DNA from: Sitta carolinensis
Taxonomy: Eukaryota > Chordata > Aves > Passeriformes > Sittidae
Assembly: GCA_032173965.1 (NCBI GenBank)
Contig: CM063290.1
Coordinates: 7,527,501 to 7,591,500 of the forward strand
Reading direction: 5' to 3'
Length of the DNA: 64,000 bases
The notes below the pieces were generated by a model, which saw only the letters and a program-made list of their open reading frames with translations, did no database searches and had not been told where the DNA came from. Of the stretch, positions 34,301-47,406 are shown one piece after another. Both the position numbers and the translations under genes were made by a program. Each line of letters opens with the position of its first letter. Positions within the stretch are counted from its first letter, which is position 1.

Positions 34301-37300
34301 CCACAGGCCAGGGGCAGCCTGGGAGAGTCCTCCTGCTCACGTTTTTTTTGCAATAATAGCTGGTACTGATCCGACAGAAGAGCATCTTCTAAGGGAATTG
34401 TGGCTCTTGGTGGTGTCAGCAAGTATTCCCTCTGATAGTTGTTTCATACCAGAATAAAGCTCTTTGCAAAGTTTACCTCTCTGGGCCAAAGGAACTGCTC
34501 AGGCAATTCTTGTGTTCATTCCAGCCAGGTGCATCCAGACTGATCTCCCAGAGCCTGGAGCTCCTCTGCTCCAGTCCATGCTGTGCTCAAGGTGGAGGTG
34601 TAACCAACATGAGCTTTTCCTCTTCTCTGGAACTGTGTCCTTTCCCTCTTAATCTCACTCTTTGAGTGAGGCAAGTAATGTTACCCATGGTGGCTTTACT
34701 GCCTTGACAAAAAACTTGCATCATGTTTCAGTAGAAAAAGATAAATATTGAGGTCTTTGCTGCATGAGCTTGTGGTTGCTTCAACTGCCTCTCTGGGCTA
34801 ATCCATGGCTGACCAGTGGAGCATGATATAAAGCCTTGCTCTACTGGAATATGAAACAGAAGTTGCTTAGAAGTCTGATGGATAAGAACCAAAATCCTGA
34901 AGAGAAATATGTCTTATAGTACATGGCTGTCACTTTAAGCTCTTGATATTTACAGCTGTCAGCTGTTACATTTATTAAGTTGCTTGAGGGTCTAGGAAAT
35001 AATGTATTTAGGAGTGTGGTGATATCAAATTTTTATTGTGATTTTGCCAGCAGGTTTCCTGTACTCCCTGTTATTTAAAAATGTGAAGTAAGTGGAATTC
35101 ATAAAGGATGTTTTCTAAGTCATAAGGTAAATATTTTTAATCTGTGCATCACAGACATGCAGTTACTCACTATTTGAGTGTAGTCTTTGCTTTTTCTGTT
35201 TCAGAAATGCTCTGAACAGCTACCACCACCCAACCCAAAAGTAGAGTGCAGTTGCCTCCTCTAGTTTAAAGTTTCTGAAAGCTGGTTCTCAAACCAATCT
35301 CATTATTTATGGAAGATAATTAGTCCTTTCACCTGCATTACATATTAATTCCTCAGCTATTTAAGAGGAGATTTGTATGAGCTGTTAGTCATGTGTTGTC
35401 CATTTGCACTATGTCTAGACCCAAATTGTGGGGAATTAGCTGAAATGCATCAGGCTTTTTAAGCATGGGTTTTTACACCAGAAATGAAATTGCACTGAGT
35501 GCAAAGATTTTGTACTGAGTGTTCTCAAACACTGATGAAAAGAGATAGGAGTATGATCTCTCCTGTCATAATTCCTGCAACATTTTGCATCTTCTTGCAA
35601 ATCTTTTACTTTTATATTTTTTATTTTGGAGTTTAACTGCAGTTCCTCCATTAACATTCTTAGTGCAGGGTTTTTTTTCCCTTTTTTTTTCCTTACCTGT
35701 GTTGCTTCCCCATCATATATGTAAAACAAGGCCTTATTGTTCTAATTCAGCAATATAGAAAATTGCACTAGATAGGTATTTAAGGTTGCTCTTTTTGTGT
35801 AGCTTTTGGTGTTATCACTGTCCAAAATAAAAAATGCAGTTGAAATAAGTATTCTGACTTGCCTGTTATTGATCCAGGTGCTCTAATAACTTTGCCCTGG
35901 GCAGGTCTTGATACGTGTTTTTGTATGGTTTTCTTCTAGCAGGGATTTGACTTTATCTGTTTTCCACACCCTCCAAATTATTTGCAGTTATAATATCTCA
36001 GGATAATGTCATGGGGCTTGTCCCTGGTGCCCTACAGTCACTGGAAGCCAAAAGTCTGGCCACAGAGTTGTGCCACAGCCAGAAAGGCACACAAATGTGA
36101 AGAAAACCATGCTCATCTTTGTGAAATTCATCTTGCTGTTATCAGTCTTGAAAATCAAATTAGTCCAATTCTGCGCTTTCTGAACGTATTCCTGTGAGCT
36201 TTTGATTAATGAAGTGTATTGTTATCCTGGAAACAGAGGGGAATGTTTCTGTTCTTACTGAAGTATTTAAATGCAGGTATGAATGTTTTGGAAAAATTGA
36301 AGCTGGCTTAGGCTAAGATTTTTTTTTTTTTCCATAAATCATTATAACAAGATTAGCCTTTAACTACCTCTCTCCCAATTTCTCCCTTAGGCAGGTCTTA
36401 TTGTCACTTTTGGGCAGAGCTGTCATGTAAAATCCTTTGCTCTTCATCTTGCTAATGTATATGCTTAATCATCCGTATTTGAAGTTTGGAGTATGAATTA
36501 AGGGAATATTTAACTCTGTTGAATAAGTGGAGTTACCCAGTGGTACCACTGATGTAACATTTCCTTTCCGTTGATCCTTTTTTTTCTTGTGTTCCAATAC
36601 TGCTTAAATCAGAATAAATTAATTTGTTTAATACCTTAATTAATATGTTTTTAAGTGACTAAATATGCAATTATTCAGGTTCCTGGTGACCTAATCAGAA
36701 AGAAGTGTTCCCTTTATTTTGAGAAAACACCTATGAGATTCTATATTCTACCAATCAAAGAAAATAGTCTAGCATGTCTATTTGGCAAAATACCTTCAGA
36801 AAATAAATTTTGGCTGTGTTCTTGGAAATTGTTAAGTATATATTAAAGCTGTAGTGCTGCTTGAGCTAGAGAATAGCTGGACTGTGCAGAGGATCAAGGG
36901 AACCAAACTTTCCAAGGGCATGGTTGTGTAGTTGTTTCTTATTTTTTTATTTTTTTTTGGTGGGGGGAGGCTAAAGGAGGGTGGGAATCAGGTTCCATTG
37001 TTTTCTAGAACACCTGAAACCCATAAATGAGTTCACCGCAAATTTGTGTTCGTATCTACAGTTCAGAAGGATTCGGAGGAACTGATCCAGGTTGTTTCTG
37101 CCTGATGATTTGGCCCTAGTCAGCTAGCAGAGGCAAAAAATATTGTCTGAAAGAAAACTATTTTTGTCTCCTGTGGGAGTTGCAACCTGACAGAACGTGA
37201 CACTTGTGCTCTGTGAGGAGCAGGGAAGGCGGCTCTGCCCACAGAGCTGAGCCAAGCAAAGAACCTGCATCTGTGCTCAGTGCCTTGATGCTTTACAATC

Positions 37301-37899
37301 ACCTACAGACAAATTTGAATGTTTTGAACTTCAGATTAATAGATCAGGCTTTCAGGACTCCTTGCCTTTATGATAGACAGTGGGGGAAATCCTGAAGAGA
37401 TTTCCATCAGTTCTTTTGATGTGGTGTTGGTACCCACCATGTCACCTCGGTTTATTCTTGTGGGGAAATGGTCCAACAACAAGGAAGTAAAAACTTGAAT
37501 CAAGGCTGTGATAGAAGCCAATAGCTATTCCATGTACACTCTCCTCATCTAGCAAAGGATCAAGGATTGTTTCTCCATTTGAAAAATATCAGCCTAATTA
37601 CATTCATCCTACAAGTAATATTTTTGGGTTTGCCAATTAATAAAGCACTACCAATTAAAGTAATTCCAGACATCCAGCATTGCCTACCTATGGTTTGTAG
37701 GACATCTCTATCCCTTCGTTACTTGTGGATTTTGGGATTTTTTTTGGTAATAAGTGCTGTGACCTTTTCTTTGAGTTTTTTGTCTGTGATACTGCCAAGC
37801 TAATTAATATTTGCGGTATTCTTTAACTATCAAATGGGGTTGCAATCATAAGCACATTCTTAAACCTCTTAGTGCTGAAAGGAAGACCTAAATAACTTT
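31361..37899. other. Long AT-rich intergenic stretch, no gene seen
   Basis: About 6.5 kb with chance open frames of at most about 146 codons (the longest at 32,059-32,499). None has a domain or flanking splice pattern that I trust. Short T runs occur near 35,670-35,690 and 36,320-36,331. No repeat family is recognised. Confidence 0.5.
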
Positions 37900-38150
37900 T
37901 AAATCTGTGAGACAATGTCAAGAAATGTACTTGCTTAAATTTAATCCACCACTTTGTGCCAGCAACACATATAGCTGAAAGGTCAGAGAATCATTGAGAG
38001 GGAGAAAAACAATTAATTTGGTATCAAAAAGGTAATAGGATAAGGCCTTGCCAACCCTCTGCTATTGTTCTGCTGCATTAACTTCGGCAGGTCAGATGCC
38101 ACTGGTCATTGACCTCGGGCTAAACAGGGTCAGCCCAGACTGATTACAGA
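37900..38150. promoter_or_regulatory. Enhancer-like AT-rich segment with nuclear-receptor motif
   Basis: The segment has retained CpGs (near 38,085 and 38,116), AATTAATT near 38,010 and an IR-1 nuclear-receptor-like site at 38,103-38,115. Its texture differs from the flanking DNA. Regulatory function is inferred. Confidence 0.3.
38103..38115. promoter_or_regulatory. IR-1 nuclear-receptor-like element
   Basis: TGGTCA-T-TGACCT matches the inverted repeat AGGTCA-N-TGACCT at 11 of 12 fixed bases. This spacing suits receptors such as FXR-RXR. Motif evidence only. Confidence 0.35.
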
Positions 38151-40429
38151 AGAGATGTGTTTGCACTTACCCAAGTGTCTCTTAAAAAACCTGAACCCAC
38201 ATCTCTGTCATTCTTGGGGAGGAACACATAGAGGGTAAACATTTTTCAATGCAAATATCATTTAGGGAATCTTCTGCATGAAGAACGGTGTCCCCAGTGT
38301 GGCTTGGCTCCTGTGTATGAGTCCTTCCCAACACTGGGACAGGTTTGGCCCAGACCTGGCAGTGGCTGTGTGCCAGAGAACTGGTGAGGCCCTGGGAGAA
38401 CCTGCCACGAAAGGAAGAAGTGGAAAATGGTTGTATTTTTTTCCTCAGCTCTGCTGCACACTTCATTTCAGTAGGTCTGTTCCAAGAGGAGTTGCTGATG
38501 TTAATAAAAGAGAAGGTGCCAGTGAGTTTAGGTAACTCTCTTGGAGGGGGGAGGAAAAGCTTCCAAAATCTTTTATATCTAAAAAAAAAATGTTTTTATG
38601 CAAGTATTCAGTAAACCTCACCAGTGTAGTGGGTGAGATCTAGGCCTCATGACATCTTTTAAATTCACCTGTCCATGCCCTCGGGATCTGCTCTGTGCTC
38701 CTTCTGGGGTCCATGGTGCTCAAGTCATCCAACTTCTTTCAGGTGCTTATCTATAAGGAGGAGTGATTTTTGTTGGTGCTGGATTGGCTTTGTCAGTGCT
38801 GTGTTGACCACAAGTTGGCTTTTGAGTCCAGCTCTGTGCAGGTGAGGATATTGACAGTCTGTCTCTCCTTTCAGCAAATTCTGATGCTTTTGGTTGACTT
38901 CAGCCAAAACAAACCATCTGGTAAAGAGCTGCAAGTTTCTACAAGACTTATGGCTGCCCACTATGAGTAGGGCAGACAGCCTCTGGAAGTTTCCTAATCA
39001 GAGGTGGCAAAAGCCATGTAATGTCACTTCACTTTCATGGTGAGGTAACTTGGGGGGTGGTGGTGCAGAGAGAAACTGTGGCTGGCAGATCCTGATTAAA
39101 TGCGAGTGCCTTCTCCCTGTACCTTACAGGAGACTGCCCCATCCAAGCCACCCAGCTTGTAGCTCTGCAGTTCAGACAATTTAAATAATTACAAAGCTGT
39201 AAATATTCCAGCTGACAGATGTGAACTGGAGTATTGCTGTGTTGTTAAAACATTTGAGGCTCTAGCTCTGGGCTAGAGACAGTTAGTTAATTAAAAAAAA
39301 CCCCCTCTCTCTTACATATGCTATCTATGTGCTAAAATTTTAATGGGGTTGCTCCCCCAAATATGCTCATCTAATCTATGGATGAGCCCTTTTGGAAACA
39401 GGTGCACTGTGTTACCTTTATTGCTGGGCTGGATTCTGTGACGTGCTGGGCCTTCCCCACCTCTGCTGGGAAGCAGGGGTTACAGGCTTGATTTTGAGCA
39501 CCAGTGTTTCTAATAGAGATACTGAAGACTCCTAATTCTACAACTTTTTCTAGGAAAGTGAAAAAGGACTCTGATTACTGCTAATAGATATAAAATATTT
39601 AGTAAAAATTGGGTGCAATGAAAGAAGCAACTGAACTCATTTAAACAGGAACCGTTCCCCTCTTTAAAAATATTTAAGTGCAAGAATGCTCTTTTGCTTG
39701 GGATCATGCTGGCAAAAAGCATTAATTGTGAAGGTTTCTCATTTACTCTAGAGGGTTGCTGAGCTTTACTTTGTGTTGACCAAGAGCCCTCTGTGCTGCT
39801 CCCACATTTAAAGCCTTCCCTCACGCAGCGCTTCCACGTTTGAACATTGACTGGTCAAGAAGATAACGCTGTAATTGTCCCAGGGCTGTGCCAGCGGGGG
39901 CTGTCCCACTGTGCTGGGGGCACCCAGGTGTGGGTATTTCCTCACCAGGAAAGAGCAAAGCACATGTGAGTGCATAGGCTCTGCTCAGAAGGCTCAGGAA
40001 AAGAAGGCAAAGGGTGGGAAATTAAAGTGCTGAATGAAGAATATGCTAGATAAGTGGAAAAGTAAAGGAGGATTTTGCCAAGCTGAGACTGTCCTGTGGT
40101 GTCTGTCACTTAGAAACCCAATTGCACGGTCAACTGCAATAGCATGAAAGCCCATCAGCCCAGTAATCTCCAGCTTGTAATTGATTCTGTTTCTACAAAT
40201 GTTAGCTAAAGCAAAAATCTGCATTAAGGTAAGTGCTAAACATCCATCAGCCTGACTGATTAGCCAAAGCAGGAATTGCTGGAGAAATGCATGTTATTTG
40301 CCATCAGATTAAGTGAAGTTTTGCTTCCACAGTTGGAGAGCTGATAATTTGCTTGTGATGGGATCAGTTCAGTTTTCAGCTCCACTTGCTGTACAAACCT
40401 CAGTACTTAAGGGCATGTCTTGAGCCAGA
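38151..40429. other. Intergenic DNA, no gene seen
   Basis: Average composition with open frames below about 105 codons and no domains. A weak CTCF-like word lies at 39,889-39,905 (CCAGCGGGGGCTG core). Confidence 0.5.
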
Positions 40430-41150
40430 TAGGCAAAATAAAAAATATTTTCCGATTAAATAGATATAAAAACATATTGAAGAAAAGCTTGAATTGTAAA
40501 GATCGAACAACGAAACTCAACAATGAACAGGCCGAACTCTTTATACACAAAGGCTAAAATTGATTTATTCATGGATTTACTAAATATTCTTTGATATCAA
40601 TTCCTTTTTCCTGTATCTGTTTTTCTCTGCTGTTTTTTTTTTTCTTGAAGCTTCGTCACCTGATATTAATTTCCATGAATTCATTAAGGTAACCATGCTG
40701 TTGTGAACTGAGCAACTATGTTCCATAACTGAGAATGCATCCAGGGTCTATATGCCTTTACAATATAATAATTATATTGACTTAGTGGGGAGATAATACA
40801 GAGTTTGAGCAACTCTTATTTTTTTAAAGCATTCTGTAATGATTATGTGTGTCCATATGAAAATTATTCCTGGTCTGGGCAAAATCCGTCATTTGCTGAT
40901 GCTGAGCAATTACATGGCAGATGGTATTAGTTTCCTTTCTAGCTTATGTAACTCCACCAGACATCATGAATTATGAGTTTTATAATATTCTGTTCCTACT
41001 TTAATTGAACATTTTGGTATTTAAACTCAAAATTCACTTATAAAAATGTTCTCTACTAATCATAGTACTCTAAAGCTTAGCAAAAATTAATGCAAAAGCG
41101 TTATAAAGAGATTAAAACTTGGTTTCCTTTGTGTTCAAGTAAGTACTTGT
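40430..41150. promoter_or_regulatory. Cluster of enhancer-like AT-rich sequence
   Basis: Strongly AT-rich but with retained CpGs (near 40,503-40,535 and 41,098) and many homeodomain-type and GATA-like words, including TTAATT and GATATTAAT (about 40,660-40,670). The sequence is non-repetitive and stands apart from the flanks. I infer one or more conserved regulatory elements. Confidence 0.35.
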
Positions 41151-44100
41151 GAATAATTTTTTCTCTGTTTGCTTGTCTCCGAGGTAAGCATCTTGCACAT
41201 ACCTCACCAAGAAATCCCACACAGAACAAGCCTTCAGTTCAGCAGGAGCCTTTTCCTTGGAAAAGTGCTCTGGGATTGTTAATAGCTGCTGGTGATCAGG
41301 ACTCTGCTTTTGCCACCATTAGTGGCCATTGATGGGTGTGCCAGGCTGGCAGGTGGAATGGAAATGGGCACATTTCACACTTGTCTGGATCAGTGGTTTG
41401 ATGCTCCTTCCTCAAAATACCCAATGTTTAATCCCCTTGGAAAGCGCTTTTGTTTCCAAGTTCTCAGGACACATCCTCTCCCTATGTCCTGATGGTTGGC
41501 CAGGTGGATCAGCAGAATGGGGGAACTGGCCTGGCTGTGATCCCATGGGGCTGAGCCATGGTGATGCTGAGATCCTATTAAATGTCTGAAGATATTTATT
41601 GATTAGCCAGATATTGGCCCAGATGCAGGCCATGACTTGGCAGGCTCAAGGCCCAGGGAGATCAATGAAGCTGAAAGAGCAGAAGGGATCTTGAACAGAT
41701 CTGCCTGTCCTGGTGGGACTCCTGTGGGAGCCTCAGCTCTGTCAAATCCCTTCTTTCAGGCAGTTTGAGTTCTTTGCTGGCAGGTGCTGTGGTTCATTTT
41801 CCTTTTGCATCCTTTCTATCTGCTGATTCATTGGAACTGACTGTTTCCCAGAAACCTGTAAGGCTGCTGTTTCCAAAGAACTTTCTCAAAATTATTTGAA
41901 AATGCTCCTCAGGCTTGTAAAGAGCAGATGACAGCAGGAAGGCCCTGACTGGGTTCCTCCTGCTTGTTTGTGATCTCTTGCACAACTGGCAGTGCTTTTC
42001 CACCTCAGACTTGCACATCAATTCTCTCCACCGGGGCTTTCCCTTCCCTTATGTGTAATTTGCATCTCATGTGTGGCTGAGCAAACCAAATAGGAGCGGG
42101 GAAATGCAGTGGCAGGAATTGTGTTTGTGATGGTTCTGTCTGCTCCTCAAGTGGAAAGAGCTGTATCCTCAGTAGGGTAACTCTGTGGTGAGAACTGCAG
42201 CTGATTTTTCTGGCCCAAAAAGGTTGATGAGGCTTTGTGTAAGTACCTAAACATTTGGATACATGTGAAATAAATAAAGCCATTAAACCACGTGCAGTTT
42301 ATTTGAGGTTACAATAGCTTAATTTCTTAAGCATCCTTATTAAAAAATGAGGAACAATTCAGTCTTTAATACAATGTGGAGCTGTGATTCATAGTTGGTG
42401 GTAGAAGAAAGCAGTGAACTAATTGCTTGGGTCTGGTCAGCAGAGAGTGAAGCAGCTCCCTTGTCTGTGATACCATGCCCCTTCCCTTGCTGATTATTCT
42501 CCAGCAAACATCCTACAGCCCCATTCATAAAGTCCAGTAATGACACAAGAAATGTCAGGAGTATCTGCTGAAGGAGTGGGAGGCTGACAGAGCAGCACAT
42601 TGTGAGCCTGCAGAGCAGCTCTGCGTTTCCTCTGGGGTTGTTTTCAGTTCTTTTGTCAGCTGATTACATGGTCTTTTATAATTTCTAATCTACAGAATAG
42701 AGCTATTTGCTTGTGGATTATGTGAAAGTCGCAGGCTTATGCAAAAGAAAAACAAAATAATCTGAAAGTGTATTCTCTTGGCAAAAGTTAAGCTTCATTT
42801 ACATGTTTCTTATCTAAAGGGGAGTTCAATTTAAGGGTGTGCAGGAAAAACCCAAAACTTCCATCAGTCTTTGAAATTTCAACTTTGTGATGTTAATTTA
42901 CCAGTGTTCTCATGGACTAGACTCAAATTACTTGTCTCTATTCAGCAAAATGTATTTTGTGCTTAAAGTTGAGTTGGATTTTATCTGTTTTGATGAATAA
43001 GAATAGTGTTAAATAATGTTTAAGCACTTGTAGAGGCACCAAATCATGGGACAAGGTTGTTGCATTTACTGTCTCCTTTATTTGTTAATGAGAATAGCAC
43101 ATATATATCTGGATCTTTCTTTTTATGTTGGTCTGTGGAAGTGGGCACTGAGCCTTTGCAGAAAGAAGGAACTGTGAGATTGGGGTATAAAAAATGTGAG
43201 CTGTGAGATGTCTCTATATTGGTCCCCAAAACTGTCCAGATAGATTTGCATTTGCAGTCTCAAGAGAGGTCTTGGAAGAATGTGTGTGTTTACAAACACA
43301 GAGTGGTGAAAAAAGATGAAAATGATAAGAAGCAAGAGAGTTTCTTGTGGTCTCAAGGCTGAAAGAAGGGCCTTGAGATGGGACCTGGTAGAGACAAATG
43401 AGGTTCTTGGCAAGGGTAAGAGCTGAACTAGGGTGAGCAATCTGAAATTCCAGCATGGATGGAGGAGGGAAGGGTTTGTTCAGCTGTATGTAAAACCTCC
43501 CCGAGCTGCTTGCAAGGCCTGCAGATGTGGAGAGGTGTGTGCAGATGGCTGGTGTGATACACTCGCGATTTATCAATATGAACTTTGGAAGGTGGCTTAA
43601 ATCCCTCTCCTGAGCACCTGCAGCAGGCCCCCTGCTATCTGCTCTGCAAAGTGGGCAGATGTATATCCAAGAGGCACACTTTATTTTTCTTGAGTCAACA
43701 TTTCACACGGAGTTGTAGCAGGGTAGCTTTGTTTGGTTTTCATTGAGCCCCTCATTATTAGCACACTTCTGTTGGGGGGTGAATAGTAATGCCAGAATAA
43801 TGGGACCTGCAGTGGAAGGCCAGGACCACTGAGTTTGACTCTCAGTAAACCATTCTTGTGCTCCTGCAAGGGCAATGTCAGAACAGAATAAACCTACCCA
43901 GAAAAAAGCCAGCAAGTGCTTGATGTGCCAGTGTAAAAGCAATTCTTAGGGAAAGAATTTGGATCTGTGACTAGAGTGAGTGGACCCCAACCCCAAATAT
44001 TCTGGTATCTTGTTTTTCTATAAAAGCTTTAAAAGTTGGAAAGGAAGAACTGTTGGCTTTGCTAACTCTAAATGAGGTGTCTCAAAAGACATCTCTGCTT

Positions 44101-47100
44101 GTTGGATTAATGTATTTGGAGACTTTAAAGAATGGCAAAACATCTGTATAGAAAAACTGAATTTGAGAAAAAGAGTCTCAATTCTGGTTTAAGATTTTTA
44201 TGATTTGGACAGGAGTTAAGTTTTCAAGGTTTGTGCTTCTTGTTACAAAAGAATTACTGTCTACTTAATATCCATATTATCTTCAGATTATCCAGAATAA
44301 ATTCTCTCATGTCACTAAAGTATGAATTTGATAGTTCTCTGAATAATTCTATTACTCTGGAAATAAGGGATCTGCCCAAGCCATCTAGATGCCTGTCTTA
44401 CTTGTGCATTAATCCAGTGTTCCAACAAGAACGTGATTCAACATAAAGAAATATTCACCTTGTACAAACATTGTGCAAAACATCTTCCATGATTGCACTT
44501 GGGAAAAAAAAAGGAACTGCTTTCTTGGGGATGCACATAACTTATTTCACCCAGTTGGAATGGGGTGTTTGACTTCTGAAGGCACAAAATGTGTTTTAAA
44601 AATCTGTCATGTATGTTCTGCTTGCACTTCATTTTAAATGCTTCTCTCAGAGTTTACCACTTATATTTAATAGCAGGTTCTTGTCTCCAAGATTACTTAG
44701 TGGTTTACAGACTGTTTATGTAGGGATTACTGTATTTATTTCTGAGTTGATTCTCAGAATTTGACAACTGTATTCCACAGTAATGCATAACTGTTTTTGC
44801 TAAAAATTAGGCTGCATTATGAGGATCTAGTTCATAAATCCAGACTTGTTCATGTTGTTTACACGAAGTCATGTATTTGGGTAGGAGCTTAGACTTGAGC
44901 CTAGAACAGAGAAACCTATGCATGTTTTGTCCCAAGAAGTGAATTATTAAACTGTGGAGGGGTTTTGTAGTTTTTGGGGGGTTTAAAATTTTTTTTTATT
45001 TCACCCTGCTCCTCACTCTTTCCCCTCTCCCCACCAGAGTGGGGCTGGACAAAATGTAATTGTGTAAGACCAGATGCACCCTTGTCTCTGACAGACACTT
45101 TGAACCTGATTGTTCCCTTAGTGCTCTGTGGGTCCTGAGTCTGACTGCCAGCCAGAATCATGGTTGGGAAATGCACTGTCCAGGAGACTCAGTTTTTGTC
45201 ACTATTCAGTGTAGACAGTTTTTGTAATTGTCTATCTGCAAGATAAGAAATCCACATTTCATTCTTGGCTTAAAGATAGATCATAACAATGCACCATTGC
45301 AACCAACCCTGGAAATTTGGAAGCAAGTTGAAAAGTAGGAGAGACTTCAGATCTTTTTGTGCCTGTGACCTTACTGACTTTGCTTCTGGCTGCTGTCTCA
45401 TATGATGTGACTTGCATCTTAATTTTTATCCAGAGCTGAACTAAAACCAGAAGAACAAGAGAGTTAAGGATTTACCTTGTTGGTCCTCAAGATGTTCGTA
45501 TTGCCATGTCTTGTCGCTTTATACTGAATTGTTGTGGTGAGCAAGATCACCAGTCAGACCTTCAATGGCAAGTTAATTTGATATAAAAGTATTTTAGAGC
45601 TTCAAAATATCAGCGTATTTATATACACATACTTAAATATGTGTTAGTGTTAGTGTTACACTAGTTAGTGTTCTTTTTCTTCCTCTTAGGCACCACACCG
45701 GGTTGTTTTTTAGCTCAGGGTCGGTTGCTTTGCCAGGCTGTCCCTGTACAGCCCTTGTGTTCTGTCCTGCCTGTCAGCTCCATCCACACTGGTCACATCT
45801 GCAGGAGCCTGTTTTGTTCCTACAGAAAACCTCCCCTCACCAGAGAGAGGAAAAGTTTGCCCTGCTTAGCAGAAGCTGCTCTGCCCCTGATTTCGTTTGG
45901 ACTTGTCCTCTAAATCCCAGAGACATCAAAGGTTTCCCCCATGTGATGGAGGCTCCCTGGCCTGCTCTGAAATGAAACAATGGCTCCCCTATGTTCTGGG
46001 GTCTGTGCTCCAAATGTCTGCCTGGCTAATGGGGCTCCGCAGTCCCTGCCATAAAGGACTGGTTGTCTTTTGCATAATGGGCTGGGACAGATATTCTGGG
46101 AGGGCACACCCTGACATACAGGGTAAGGCAGGAGAGTGCTTCTTGCAGCTGTGAACGTTTTGTTTATGAGATTAAAATCACACACAGTATTTGAAGGAAA
46201 AACAAGGAAACGGGAATGAGCTGTATTGTGACAGTGTTGGTTACATACAGTGTTTTCTATAGCACCCAAGGGTGATGCACAAGTGTGTGTACAGCACTTG
46301 CTGAGACAATTTTAGCTAGAACAGCTACCAAAAGCATTGAAAAACAGATTTCTTTCAAAAGCAGATTGACTATCTAAATCAAATTGTTGTTTCCAGGTGG
46401 CCTTGAAATTCATAGTTTTTAAAACAGAGAATGAGCAGGAATGCTGCAGCTTCACTGCTCTCTGAACTAGGAATATATAGAGGGAGCTTGTTTGCAGACA
46501 TTCTGCTGGCACTGTTCTCTGATCCATTTTTAGAAATCATGCAAGTCCTATTTTTGAAAAGGAACCCTACTTTTGAAAACCTAATTTTGTATCTCTGGAG
46601 CCTGATAGATTGTGCTGATGGAAAGTTCTGTTGTAAGCATACCCAACTGATCACCATTCAGTATCACATTGCTGTTCACTGACTTCCACCACTTGAGCAA
46701 AAGTGTGACCTCCAGAAATGTGGGGATCACTTGAATGGGAAATGCAAAACTAATCTGATGACAAAGATGTCTTTGGATTTTTATTTTAATTACTTTTGGA
46801 AGTTTTGTCAGGACACCTGGAGTTTTACAGCTAAGGGACTTGTGGGATGTTTCATGTGTAAAGATCAATTTTACAGAGCAAATTGATATTATTTTGCATG
46901 TTTTCCAGCTTAAAATTAAAATAATCTGTCTGAAACTGAATAAAGTTAAACCTGAGATGAGAAAATAAGAGAATAAAATTGGGCAGGATAGCATATCTTT
47001 TGCTGTTTGAGAAAGGACTTTAATAATGAGTGTGTCTCATGCGTATTCCATCAAAAAGGGATGCTTACAGCTGAGACTCATGCCTAGATAGAGGCAGATT

Positions 47101-47223
47101 TTCATCGAGGTCTGGTGTTAGATCACTAAATATCCTGTTTTGTGCTAAACTTTTGTTGCCTTTTTTGTTGCATCTGTACCTGAGGGTTTCTATTAAACTG
47201 CAAAGTCATTGTTTCCTCTGTAG
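41151..47223. other. Long intergenic stretch, no gene seen
   Basis: About 6 kb of average composition. Open frames reach at most 137 codons (minus strand, 46,581-46,994), within chance expectation. No exon, RNA gene or repeat family is recognised. Confidence 0.5.
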
Positions 47224-47406
47224 CTTGGAGTCCTTCCCGCAAACAGCGATGCGCTGACTGGCGGGTGCTCGCGGGGCCACGGCCGTGTCAGCTGGGGCAC
47301 AATAGCTCACATCATCACGTACATTCAGGGCCAGAACATTCCTGCTTGGCCGACTCTGGCTTTGACAATCCTTTGTTCTTTTTGTGTGTGCAGTGCAGTG
47401 TCACAG
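47224..47406 (+). other. Candidate exon or conserved CpG-rich segment (unrecognised)
   Basis: An isolated GC- and CpG-rich segment in AT-rich DNA. It is preceded by a pyrimidine-rich tract ending in TAG (47,206-47,223) and ends in CAG followed by GTAAAT. The enclosed 183 bp is a multiple of three and is open in frame 1 for all 61 codons, but frame 3 is also open, so this is weak coding evidence. The peptide in frame 1 is not one I recognise. It could be a non-coding RNA exon, an enhancer, or chance. Confidence 0.2.

Noticed and set aside
43611..43640. Minus-strand CTCF-like word around 43,620
   Set aside because: Only the G-rich core fits and flanking positions do not match the consensus.
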